From assembly GCA_020628165.1 (NCBI GenBank), contig JAHDFM010000001.1, positions 1 to 64,000 on the forward strand: a stretch of DNA of 64,000 bases, written 5' to 3'. The first letter of the stretch is position 1. Every line of letters begins with the position of its first letter. This stretch comes from Bdellovibrionales bacterium. Lineage in GTDB: Bacteria > Bdellovibrionota > Bdellovibrionia > Bdellovibrionales > UBA1609. This document shows, one piece after another, positions 1 through 6,847 of this stretch. The notes beneath the pieces were generated by a model. That model was not told the DNA's origin and searched no databases. It worked only from the letters and a program-made list of their open reading frames with translations. The position numbers and the translations under genes are program-made.

Positions 1-377
1 ATCCTCCTCAAGAAGATCCTCCACAAATGGATCCACCTCAGCCAGATCCTCCTATGGAAGAGCCACCTCAGCCAGACCCTCCAATGAATGACACTCCAAA
101 AACAGAAGAAACTTTCACGTACATTCATGAAAATATTTTAGTTCCTAAGTGTTTGAATTGTCATAAGCCAAGAGAGCAGGGTGGTTTAGGTCTTAAAGAT
201 GATTATACCAACTATGCAACAACCATGGCTGGAAGCTCTGTGGTCGCAGGAAATTACATGGAGAGCTCAATGTACACGGAAACAAATAACGGCAAGATGC
301 CACCCGGCAATGCCTTGTCAGAGGATGAGGTGTCCTATATCCGTGCATGGATTGAGCAAGGGGCTTTGGATAACTAA
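1..377 (+). CDS. C-terminal part of exported c-type cytochrome-like protein (5' end outside window)
   Basis: The reading frame is open from the window edge to the TAA at 375-377, so the true start lies upstream. The visible part begins with a Pro/Asp-rich linker in which an octapeptide (PPQPDPPM-like) is repeated, followed by about 90 residues with one CLNCH heme-attachment motif (CxxCH). A KMPPG motif near the C-terminus probably supplies the distal Met heme ligand. This layout (CxxCH, a glycine-containing middle, xMPPG, then a final helix) is typical of small c-type cytochrome domains of the planctomycete-cytochrome kind attached to lipoproteins. The linker suggests a periplasmic or surface location. 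The redox partner cannot be inferred. A tRNA gene follows 73 bases downstream. Confidence 0.75.
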   Translation, partial: PPQEDPPQMDPPQPDPPMEEPPQPDPPMNDTPKTEETFTYIHENILVPKCLNCHKPREQGGLGLKDDYTNYATTMAGSSVVAGNYMESSMYTETNNGKMPPGNALSEDEVSYIRAWIEQGALDN

Positions 378-450
378 AAAGCCAAAAGAAGTGGTAAATT
401 CACTTTACACTCGTCAAGAATACAACTAAAAATAGAGACTCAAATTCAGC

Positions 451-540
451 GGAGAGGTGGCTGAGTGGCTGAAGGCGCACGGCTGGAATCCGTGTGTGCA
501 GGAAACTGTACCCAGAGTTCGAATCTCTGTCTCTCCGCCA
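451..540 (+). tRNA. tRNA-Ser (anticodon GGA), CCA encoded
   Basis: The 7-bp acceptor stem pairs GGAGAGG at 451-457 with TCTCTCC before the discriminator G, and the CCA at 538-540 is encoded. The anticodon stem CACGG/CCGTG encloses the loop CTGGAAT, giving anticodon GGA for UCC/UCU serine codons. The T-arm contains GTTCGAATC. A long variable arm makes this a type II tRNA, as expected for Ser, and the total length is 90 nt. Short reading frames over it on both strands are coincidental. Confidence 0.97.
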
Positions 541-564
541 AAACTTCTTTTGCAAATTATTTTT

Positions 565-969
565 TCAAAATTTTCTGCTAATGACATGTCTATTGTAGTT
601 AATTGCATCTTGAATTCTAATTTTTTGAATAGGTGTAAGGTCATTAATTGGAGTGTATTTATAACCTGAGTGTTCACTGCTTAAAGTAATTTTACAATTT
701 TTTTCAATTTCACATCTAAAAAGCAGAACTTGTGAACTATAATGAGGGTGATAGTAGATTCCAGTGAGTTCTTTTATTTGTGGTTGGCATCCAATCTCTT
801 CAATGCATTCACGTCTTAATGCTTCATGAACTGTTTCAGAGGGTTCCAAAGACCCACCTGGCAAACCCCAAGACTTGTCAGCATAGTTGGCTTTTAATAA
901 TAAAACTTCATTTTTATGATTTAAAATCACAGCATGTACACTCATTCTAAATTTATCTTCATAAGCCAT
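565..969 (-). CDS. Nudix hydrolase
   Basis: A 134-residue single-domain Nudix protein. The Nudix box is visible at about residues 38-60: GGSLEPSE, then REC and IEEIG, fitting GX5EX7REUXEEXGU with the catalytic glutamates present. The family hydrolyses nucleoside diphosphates linked to another moiety, and the substrate cannot be told from sequence. The gene is the last of a tightly packed leftward operon, 14 bases after an MccF-like peptidase. In that setting I infer it could act on nucleotide products or peptide-nucleotide adducts of the pathway. An unrelated housekeeping Nudix gene read from the same transcript is the alternative. The start at 969 is the first Met; a second Met lies eight codons in. 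Confidence 0.88.
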   Translation of the reverse strand: MAYEDKFRMSVHAVILNHKNEVLLLKANYADKSWGLPGGSLEPSETVHEALRRECIEEIGCQPQIKELTGIYYHPHYSSQVLLFRCEIEKNCKITLSSEHSGYKYTPINDLTPIQKIRIQDAINYNRHVISRKF

Positions 970-983
970 AGATAAAATCTGCC

Positions 984-2024
984 TTATATGACCATGTTCT
1001 CTATAAGTTTGAATTCTAATTCATTTTTGCTATTATTTTTCAGCTCTACGTTGGTGCCTTGAGCTAAGGTGATCATTGGTGAAGTGTGGCCACAGTCAAA
1101 ATTATAGACTCTTGGTATGTCTAAGCCATGTAACGCTTCTTCAATCAAATCTTGATAACTGAAGGGTGCCTCTTTAGAATTTATTTTTTCAGGTTTTGAT
1201 ACTATTAATGCTTTAGCTTTTGAAAGCATGCCAATTTGTTTAACCTGAGTCCATTGCCTTTCTTGTAAATCAAAATCAGCAGACATTTCTTCTAAAATTA
1301 TAATTTTATTATTAAAATCTGGGAAATATTTAGTGCCGGTCAGCTTTAACAGAGTGTTTAAGTTGGCTACTACAATAGGACCAGTGATTGTATTATTAAA
1401 ATTAACGCAGTTCCAACCAGGTTGTTCAATGTATGATCGTTCTTTGATCTTCCAATCACCACTGGGAATATCCCTTATATGCCGGCTCCAAACTTTTGGG
1501 GGTGAGATAGTTTGTATAGATTCATTCATGCCAACAGCTGCTAAAAAAGATGATTTAGAATAATCAAGAAAATGTGGATACTCACCAAAGCTGGGCATAA
1601 CAGCAGGTCCGTAAAACGTAGATAAATTTGAAAATTTATTTATAGCCATATGCAAGCTCGTGACATCACTATATCCACAAAAAACCTTAGGGTGAGCTTT
1701 GATCATTTCAAAATCTAAATGGTCAAGCATGGATGAGGAATTTGAGCCTCCAATAGTTGATACAATGCCTTGTATATTCTTATTTAAAAACAAAGACATA
1801 AGTTCATCAGCTCGGTCTTTGCCGCTTGATGTGCGATATCCTTGTGTTTTTAGTGATGCTGTGAGTTTTCCTTCAATGACATTAAAACCTAACTCTTTAA
1901 TCTGATTGATTCCGTGTAAATATTTATCTCTGAAAACAACATGTGCAGGAAATGAGGGTGTGAAAATGCCTATTGTATCTCCGATTTTAAGGCGTGGTGG
2001 TTTAGTTAGTGAGTTGTTCATCAT
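984..2024 (-). CDS. S66 family serine peptidase, MccF-like (microcin C self-immunity type)
   Basis: 346 residues, the usual length for LD-carboxypeptidase/MccF proteins. The nucleophile is Ser119 in FCGYSDVT, a glutamate pair lies at 245-246 (LEE), and His313 sits in DCGHTSP. This matches the S66 Ser-Glu-His triad in order and spacing and is very close to the numbering known for MccF. The GGSNSSSMLDHLD segment at 92-104 is also family-typical. Trp179 and Trp191 lie in the region where MccF enzymes place aromatic residues against the nucleotide, but that placement is inferred. MccF cuts the amide joining the last amino acid to the nucleotide in microcin C, giving self-immunity. A murein-recycling LD-carboxypeptidase is the alternative. 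Co-transcription with an MccB-like enzyme favours MccF. The start overlaps the preceding gene by 23 bases. Confidence 0.85.
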   Translation of the reverse strand: MMNNSLTKPPRLKIGDTIGIFTPSFPAHVVFRDKYLHGINQIKELGFNVIEGKLTASLKTQGYRTSSGKDRADELMSLFLNKNIQGIVSTIGGSNSSSMLDHLDFEMIKAHPKVFCGYSDVTSLHMAINKFSNLSTFYGPAVMPSFGEYPHFLDYSKSSFLAAVGMNESIQTISPPKVWSRHIRDIPSGDWKIKERSYIEQPGWNCVNFNNTITGPIVVANLNTLLKLTGTKYFPDFNNKIIILEEMSADFDLQERQWTQVKQIGMLSKAKALIVSKPEKINSKEAPFSYQDLIEEALHGLDIPRVYNFDCGHTSPMITLAQGTNVELKNNSKNELEFKLIENMVI

Positions 2025-2829
2025 ATTTCCTAAATTTAAAATTTAATAATAAAACTGGAAAAAATATCCATAAATGCCAGAATGATATTCCCATAGTTGT
2101 CCAGATCATTAAATGAAAGAATATTCCAATAATTCCAATATAAAATCTACACCTATAAGACAATATAAGAAAAATTACACTGCCTTCAAATAAAAGTGTA
2201 GCAAGGCCGGAAAACGTCTTAAAAATACTATGTTGTGCTAAGAACTTTCCAAATTGAGTACCACTTTCTAAAATGTAATAGTGTATTGTTTCACCAGTTA
2301 AATACCACTTGATTCCAGAATTAAGAAGTTTAGCTAAAAAAGCTTGAAAATAAATCAACCCAATTATTATTAAGCAAGACGAAATAAGCAACGAAAGCTT
2401 TTTATCTCTATCCAAGCTATTATCATTTTTATATCTCTCATATAATATTGAAATAAAACAAAAATAAATTAAGTGACTATTAAAATTCCATGACTCACTA
2501 ACTAAATTATAATCAAAGTAACTTAAAAAAGAATGCAATAAAAAAAGTATTATTGAAATGTAAAAACCACCTCTATAAATAATTAAGCATGAGGTAGGTA
2601 TAATTAGGTACTTAGAAATATATAAAATAGAGTTAAAAAAAGAATTTGAGATGAGAGTATTATCGCTGAATACTGGATGAGACATTTGAGCGTTAAAAAT
2701 AGATACTGAACCAAAATGTAAGATCAACATAGTAATACCTAACGTTATTTGAAAGTTTCTTAGGGTCTCAGAAGGATTACTATGTTTTTCGATGAGGCCA
2801 TTGAATTTAGATAATAAGCTATTTGGCAT
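2002..2829 (-). CDS. HTTM-type multipass membrane protein (SdpB/VKGC-like)
   Basis: 275 residues with several hydrophobic segments. The C-terminal half carries the look of HTTM proteins (horizontally transferred transmembrane domain, related to vitamin K-dependent gamma-carboxylase): YFQAFLAKLLNSGIKWYLTG, then a conserved FHLMIWTTMGISFWHLW helix. Bacterial HTTM proteins include SdpB, which with SdpA is needed to make the exported SDP toxin of Bacillus. The start codon is one base past the stop of the preceding small membrane protein gene, so the two are probably translated together. I infer a role in membrane-side maturation, transport or immunity for the peptide of this cluster. Family membership is by motif reading only. 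Confidence 0.65.
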   Translation of the reverse strand: MPNSLLSKFNGLIEKHSNPSETLRNFQITLGITMLILHFGSVSIFNAQMSHPVFSDNTLISNSFFNSILYISKYLIIPTSCLIIYRGGFYISIILFLLHSFLSYFDYNLVSESWNFNSHLIYFCFISILYERYKNDNSLDRDKKLSLLISSCLIIIGLIYFQAFLAKLLNSGIKWYLTGETIHYYILESGTQFGKFLAQHSIFKTFSGLATLLFEGSVIFLILSYRCRFYIGIIGIFFHLMIWTTMGISFWHLWIFFPVLLLNFKFRKYDEQLTN

Positions 2830-2830
2830 A

Positions 2831-3193
2831 TTAAAAATCTATTTTGACAGTATCACTATAGGTGCAATCCGTTTTTTTATGAACTTCATCAAATGACATC
2901 CAAGAGGTATTATTGATGCCACTAATAACTTTATTTATGAAATTTTTATTTAATAAATTTTTTTTTATTAAATAATTGGCTCTAAAAAAATCAATTGGTA
3001 GTAAGTTTGCGAGGTTAGATGAACAGGTTATAATATTGTCATTTAAAAAATGTATCTTGATTTTTTTATGAGCACTCGATTTATAAAAACTAAACATATT
3101 ATATGGGGCGACTGGCCAAAATGACTTATTTAATAAGGTTGAGCTTATAGATGTAATAACGAGTATTAAAATCATTAATTTAACTTTTTTCAT
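2831..3193 (-). CDS. Small single-pass membrane protein, partner of HTTM protein
   Basis: About 120 residues from the ATG at 3193. An in-frame ATG 16 codons further up (3241) exists, but using it would overlap the E1 gene by 62 bases rather than 14. The N-terminus is one hydrophobic helix (KKVKLMILILVITSISSTLL) followed by FWPVAPYNMFSFY and an extracytoplasmic domain of about 80 residues with cysteines. The architecture of one TM helix plus a Trp-Pro/Met-Phe motif, encoded directly before an HTTM protein, recalls SdpA next to SdpB, but I see no clear sequence identity to SdpA. Function is unknown and only the pairing is supported. Base composition is even more AT-rich than in the surrounding genes. 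Confidence 0.7.
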   Translation of the reverse strand: MKKVKLMILILVITSISSTLLNKSFWPVAPYNMFSFYKSSAHKKIKIHFLNDNIITCSSNLANLLPIDFFRANYLIKKNLLNKNFINKVISGINNTSWMSFDEVHKKTDCTYSDTVKIDF

Positions 3194-4238
3194 TACAAAA
3201 GCACTTGGGATTCTTTTTAAATTTATATTCAATTTTTTCAAAAGTATCTGTTTTTAATGCCATTCGTTTGCCATAACTAGAAATATCACCATAACCACCA
3301 AGGTACTTTAGTATGTCTGATAGAGCTGCAGATGCAGCTAGGCTATTAATTGGGCTTGCAGAAGGGGACTGGTAGTGTTTATTAATTTCTCTTAATTTGT
3401 CCGACTGATTTATTCCGATAAAGTTATCTATTTCGCAGTTTTGGCAAGCAGTTTTTCCAGGAACAACAAAAGGGCCCCAAACAGCGATGTCTTCTATGTA
3501 TCCAACGTTAATGTATGGAATATTGTTTTCTATACAAAATTTATTAACTAAGAATGTGACGCTAAAAAGCTCGTCGGTATCTCCATCAGCCGATAAAACA
3601 ACTAAATCATAGTCTTTATCTAGCTGATCAAAATCTGAATATTTGTTAAACTTAATATTTTTCGCTTCAACTTGTGTAATCGAGTTTCTTTCATGGATTC
3701 TCTTTTTAAGTATATCTACTTTTTTTTGTCCAACATCTCCTTCAGTAAACATTATTTGTCGAGTCAAGTTTGATGTTTCGACAGTGTCAAAGTCTAGTAG
3801 GTGTATTTCGCCAACTCCTGCTGTAGCGAGTGGTACACCTATATAGTTACCTATGCCACCGCAGCCTATAATCGCAACTTTTGATTTGTTTATTTTATTT
3901 TGAACTTCTTTCGGGTTACTTTTATTTAAGCTAAAATATAAATTATGTCGGCTGTACCGATCATTTTTATTATATTGATTTTCTTCAACTAAAAATTGAC
4001 CAGACTCAAGAGTGTTAATTGAAAGGTCTATAAACTGAAAAAAACGTTGGCCAAATTTTTCAAGTAGTAAGTTTTTAACTTCCAGTGTTGTTTTAGGTGT
4101 TTTCCATATTAGGCAGGCTTCAATAATGATATTATTTAAAATCTCATCTTTAAATTTCTTATTATTAAGTCCTGTTGCTAAGTAAAGCACATCTTTTTCA
4201 GTTGATAATCTTACATAATTTGCCAATAGTTTTTTCAT
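3180..4238 (-). CDS. MccB-like E1/ThiF adenylyltransferase
   Basis: 352 residues, matching the length of microcin C synthase MccB (about 350). Residues 1-100 form an extra N-terminal domain like the peptide clamp of MccB; DRYSRHNLYF at 93-102 then leads into a ThiF fold. Visible elements are the nucleotide-binding GCGGIG at 125-130, LLDFD at 147-151, SNLTRQ at 156-161, GQKK at 170-173, ADGD at 217-220, and two Zn cysteine pairs, C265/C268 and C346/C348. E1 enzymes adenylate a C-terminal carboxylate, and MccB does so to the terminal Asn of its heptapeptide. The upstream gene encodes a short peptide ending in Asn. MoeB/ThiF-type sulfur-carrier activation is the alternative, but no ubiquitin-like carrier ending in GG is nearby. 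The ribosome-binding site is weak, unlike that of the peptide gene. Confidence 0.85.
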   Translation of the reverse strand: MKKLLANYVRLSTEKDVLYLATGLNNKKFKDEILNNIIIEACLIWKTPKTTLEVKNLLLEKFGQRFFQFIDLSINTLESGQFLVEENQYNKNDRYSRHNLYFSLNKSNPKEVQNKINKSKVAIIGCGGIGNYIGVPLATAGVGEIHLLDFDTVETSNLTRQIMFTEGDVGQKKVDILKKRIHERNSITQVEAKNIKFNKYSDFDQLDKDYDLVVLSADGDTDELFSVTFLVNKFCIENNIPYINVGYIEDIAVWGPFVVPGKTACQNCEIDNFIGINQSDKLREINKHYQSPSASPINSLAASAALSDILKYLGGYGDISSYGKRMALKTDTFEKIEYKFKKNPKCFCNEKS

Positions 4239-4271
4239 ATAGTCATCTCTAATTCTTGAGTCTGGTTGATA

Positions 4272-4547
4272 TTAATTACTAACGAGTCTTAATAAGGCTG
4301 CTTCAGAAACTCTGTCATCGATGATCATTTCAACCATTCCTTTTTGTTGAAGATTGTCTTCAACTAAAATTGGTCGAATAGAGTAATCATAGTTATTAGA
4401 AGCTGCGAAGTTCATTACTTTTTGGACCTTAGAGTAATCTTTTAAAGTTAAGACTAAACTATCACTAGCATTGACTTGGTATGATATACCAGACAAGCCA
4501 ATTGTTGCAGACAAAGCTGTGAGTAATCGTTTCTTATTTATTTTCAT
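4272..4547 (-). CDS. Small exported peptide, candidate precursor of the MccB-like pathway
   Basis: 91 residues. The N-terminus is a Sec signal (KKR, then a hydrophobic stretch, then VNA as the likely cleavage site near residue 27), leaving about 64 residues that end LLRLVSN. The C-terminal residue is Asn, the residue adenylated by MccB in microcin C. A strong Shine-Dalgarno sequence (AGGGAGGT, minus strand) precedes the ATG, while the next gene 33 bases on has a weak one. High precursor and low enzyme output is usual for ribosomal peptide clusters. A TATAAT box lies at 4576-4581. Mature segments alternate strand-helix-strand-helix, so a small folded periplasmic protein (ferredoxin-like) is the main alternative. 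I recognise no family. Confidence 0.7.
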   Translation of the reverse strand: MKINKKRLLTALSATIGLSGISYQVNASDSLVLTLKDYSKVQKVMNFAASNNYDYSIRPILVEDNLQQKGMVEMIIDDRVSEAALLRLVSN

Positions 4548-5073
4548 TATTACCTCCCTATGGTTTTTTGAGACAATTATATTTATTAAGTGAAAAGAAA
4601 AGAGTTTCTAGTTACTAAATATCAAAAATATATTTTTTACGAAATGAAGTTTAGTGTAAGACCTGTTAATCAGATTTGAAATGTCATGTTTCATTCATGA
4701 AAAATTGTGGATCAAATATGTGTTCAATTTTTAATTGAAATAGGTAAACACGTGTTAGTATTAATATAATTTTCGTATTTACAAACTATAAGAACTAATT
4801 ATGTATAAATTTTGATTCCAGAACTTAAGATCATACTTGCCAGCACTGCAAAAAAATAATTACTTAATGCCATTCAACAAGTAAATGAGTCTCCTCTGGG
4901 AATTAAATATCTTTTTTGAGGTGAGTCATCTTTTTTCTTGTGAAACACGAAAATATTTAATGCTTAAACTTAGGTTTTAGTGCAAGCAAAGTTCTCTGTA
5001 TAATATTCATACTTGTTTTGAAAGGGATAAAATAAGTTTCTATTGGTATCATTTTTATTATACTTTAGATTGT
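4548..5073. other. Intergenic region between divergent genes
   Basis: A 526-base, very AT-rich gap separating the leftward peptide operon from the rightward methyltransferase gene. It holds the Shine-Dalgarno sequence and a possible -10 box (4576-4581) of the peptide gene. I see no RNA gene, no sigma-54 site and no reading frame of interest in it. Its length leaves room for regulatory sites that I cannot recognise by eye. Confidence 0.5.
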
Positions 5074-5733
5074 ATGAAAAAAGAAATATACGAAATTCAA
5101 GAAGAACTCTACAAAAATAAAATAAGTAACAATGATATTGGCTGGTCTAATCAGTTGCACTTAGATTTTAAAATGGGAATTTTAGATAGCTTGTATTCTA
5201 ATCAAAAATTTAAAAACGTCTTAGTGCTTGGCTGCGGAGATGGTCAGGTTCTTTATCAATTGGCTATGAATAATAAAGAAACTCAGTTTGTTGGTGTTGA
5301 TATTAGTGAAGTCGCTACAGATTGGGCCAAAAAAAGATGTGAAGGTATGAATAATGTTAAGGTCTTTCGTGCTGACATCATTGATTGGGTTAACGAGGGG
5401 CTTTACGACCTAGTCATTGATGACTATGTTCTTCATTGTATGGTCGATAATTATCGAGATATTTTCATTAATAAGGTTAAAGGATGGCTTGCTTCCTCAG
5501 GTGATTTTTGCTCTTTCACAATAGTCAAAGATAAAGATGCCATTAAAGACACCTACCAAATAATAAAAGACACTAAAATTCGTCAATTTTTAACAATCGA
5601 AGAACTCAATGATTGGTTCGTTCAAAAAAATTTTAATGTCATAAAAAGTGAATTCCACAAAATTGAAGGGCAACCGATTCAATTAAGTATCTTAAGTAAA
5701 AGTCAGAGTGATGAGAAGTCAATTATTCCTTAA
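5074..5733 (+). CDS. Class I SAM-dependent methyltransferase
   Basis: 219 residues with a Rossmann methyltransferase fold. Motif I is VLVLGCGDG at about 49-57, motif II is FVGVDIS with the acidic residue that binds the SAM ribose, and an acidic YDLVIDD motif IV region follows. No substrate-specific domain is visible, so the acceptor is unknown. The gene lies divergent from the MccB-like operon. In E. coli microcin C the tailoring protein MccD has a methyltransferase-like fold and modifies the nucleotide phosphate, so a tailoring role here is possible but unproven. The start ATG lacks a clear ribosome-binding site. It converges on the protease gene, with 15 bases between their ends. Confidence 0.85.
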   Translation: MKKEIYEIQEELYKNKISNNDIGWSNQLHLDFKMGILDSLYSNQKFKNVLVLGCGDGQVLYQLAMNNKETQFVGVDISEVATDWAKKRCEGMNNVKVFRADIIDWVNEGLYDLVIDDYVLHCMVDNYRDIFINKVKGWLASSGDFCSFTIVKDKDAIKDTYQIIKDTKIRQFLTIEELNDWFVQKNFNVIKSEFHKIEGQPIQLSILSKSQSDEKSIIP

Positions 5734-5748
5734 AAAAAAGAAATAAAA

Positions 5749-6711
5749 TTATAGTTCTATCCACGATAAATCTTTTGTATTTTTTAACAACACCTTGCGA
5801 TCAATCCAGTAGTGTCCATTGGTACATGTGCCTTGCACTGTAGAATTATACTTAGCACATAAAGAATCTCTCATTAAAATTTGGCAAGTGTTGTTTTTAA
5901 GTCGTTGTCCGACAGCAACAGCATAATGTTTTGAACAAATATGTTGGTAAGATTTGATTTCAAAGTCAGGGTTTAGCACGGAGTCTGAGCAAAAGTTTAT
6001 AGCTACGGGGTTTATGGTTTTTAGCTGTGTATTGATTATTTCTTCATTAGTAAGGTTTTTATATGGTTTAGAAGTTGATGATAATATTTGAGGGTGATTT
6101 ATGAAATCAGTTTTTACACACATTTTATCAGTAATGTGTGCAAAAAAATGATTAAAATTGCCACTTAGCCAGTCTTCAAATTGATCTTGTGTCGGCAAGC
6201 TTTCAACTTGAATACCAAGCTGTACAAGATTTTCGGTGAACAGGTTAAACACATTCATTGTTTTACCTTTACGTAATTCTTGCCGAGTTATTTTATACAA
6301 ATGAGTTAGCTTTTCGAAAAGTAAATTAATATTGCTTGGCTCAAGAAAGTTATTGATACCATTATTTAGACACACTCCCTTCAAAACACCGACAACAGAA
6401 TGTGAGATAAAACCACCCCAAATACTACTATTTAATCTATACATTTTTTGAGATGACAAAATGGATTGAGTCGCCATTGAAATGGGGTTTATAAGTTTAG
6501 AGTTAATGTTTATTTTACGATAATAGTCGTTTAAGAGTAAGCTTCCGGCATATGCATAACATAGATAGCTGTTTCCCTGATCCATGATTGGAATGCTTGC
6601 TAGTGACTCACTGGTTAAATCAAGTCTGATATTAGGGCAATCTTCAGCGGTTGCACTCAAAGAAATGAGTGTAAAAAAAATCACTAACAATGGTAATTTT
6701 ACAAGTTGCAA
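5749..6711 (-). CDS. Exported papain-like (C1-type) cysteine protease homologue
   Basis: 320 residues with a Sec signal peptide (residues 1-22, cleavage after TAE or similar). The active-site region DQGNSYLCYAYAGS gives Gln45 (oxyanion) and Cys51, equivalent to the papain QGxCGSCWAF block. HYAVAVGQ supplies the catalytic His262. The position normally held by Asn (in N-S-W) reads RDSL, with Asp282 in place of Asn. Eight or more other cysteines suggest disulfides. It is predicted to act in the periplasm or outside the cell. A sigma-54 promoter (6761-6774) lies 50 bases upstream. The Asp-for-Asn change may alter or weaken activity. It is encoded alone, next to the repeat-protein gene. Confidence 0.7.
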   Translation of the reverse strand: MQLVKLPLLVIFFTLISLSATAEDCPNIRLDLTSESLASIPIMDQGNSYLCYAYAGSLLLNDYYRKININSKLINPISMATQSILSSQKMYRLNSSIWGGFISHSVVGVLKGVCLNNGINNFLEPSNINLLFEKLTHLYKITRQELRKGKTMNVFNLFTENLVQLGIQVESLPTQDQFEDWLSGNFNHFFAHITDKMCVKTDFINHPQILSSTSKPYKNLTNEEIINTQLKTINPVAINFCSDSVLNPDFEIKSYQHICSKHYAVAVGQRLKNNTCQILMRDSLCAKYNSTVQGTCTNGHYWIDRKVLLKNTKDLSWIEL

Positions 6712-6760
6712 AGACTCTAACCTTCTTTTAAGTGAATTAAACTGTTCTTAATTAGAGTTT

Positions 6761-6775
6761 GCAAGCTTTGTACCG
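6761..6775 (-). promoter_or_regulatory. Sigma-54 promoter of the cysteine protease gene
   Basis: The minus strand reads CGGTACAAAGCTTGCAA. The -24 GG (6773-6774) and -12 GC (6761-6762) are separated by exactly 10 bases, with a TTGCA -12 box. The predicted start of transcription is near 6749, 38 bases before the ATG. The -24 box departs from TGGCAC. Confidence 0.55.
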
Positions 6776-6784
6776 GTTGATAGA

Positions 6785-6833
6785 GTTCCAGGCTCTTTTT
6801 TTATGCAATGCTTGCTTAAACAGAGCCTGGAAC
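6785..6833. repeat. Perfect 11-bp inverted repeat after the repeat-protein gene
   Basis: GTTCCAGGCTC at 6785-6795 pairs perfectly with GAGCCTGGAAC at 6823-6833 across a 27-base loop that contains a T7 run. It sits just past the 3' end of the gene at 6848-8809. A related, imperfect pair lies in the same place after the paralogue (10044-10054 and 10085-10095). It may stop transcription or stabilise the mRNA end, although no T tract follows the stem on the transcribed strand. Confidence 0.6.
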
Positions 6834-6847
6834 TTAGTAATTAGCAA

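Noticed and set aside
457-669. Reading frame over the tRNA gene (plus) and one on the minus strand (426-677)
   Set aside because: Both run across a clear tRNA-Ser and the end of the Nudix gene; no ribosome-binding site and composition of a non-coding strand.
6785-6833. Classic rho-independent terminator
   Set aside because: The stem is perfect, but the loop is 27 bases and no T run follows it on the strand in use, so I list it as an inverted repeat.
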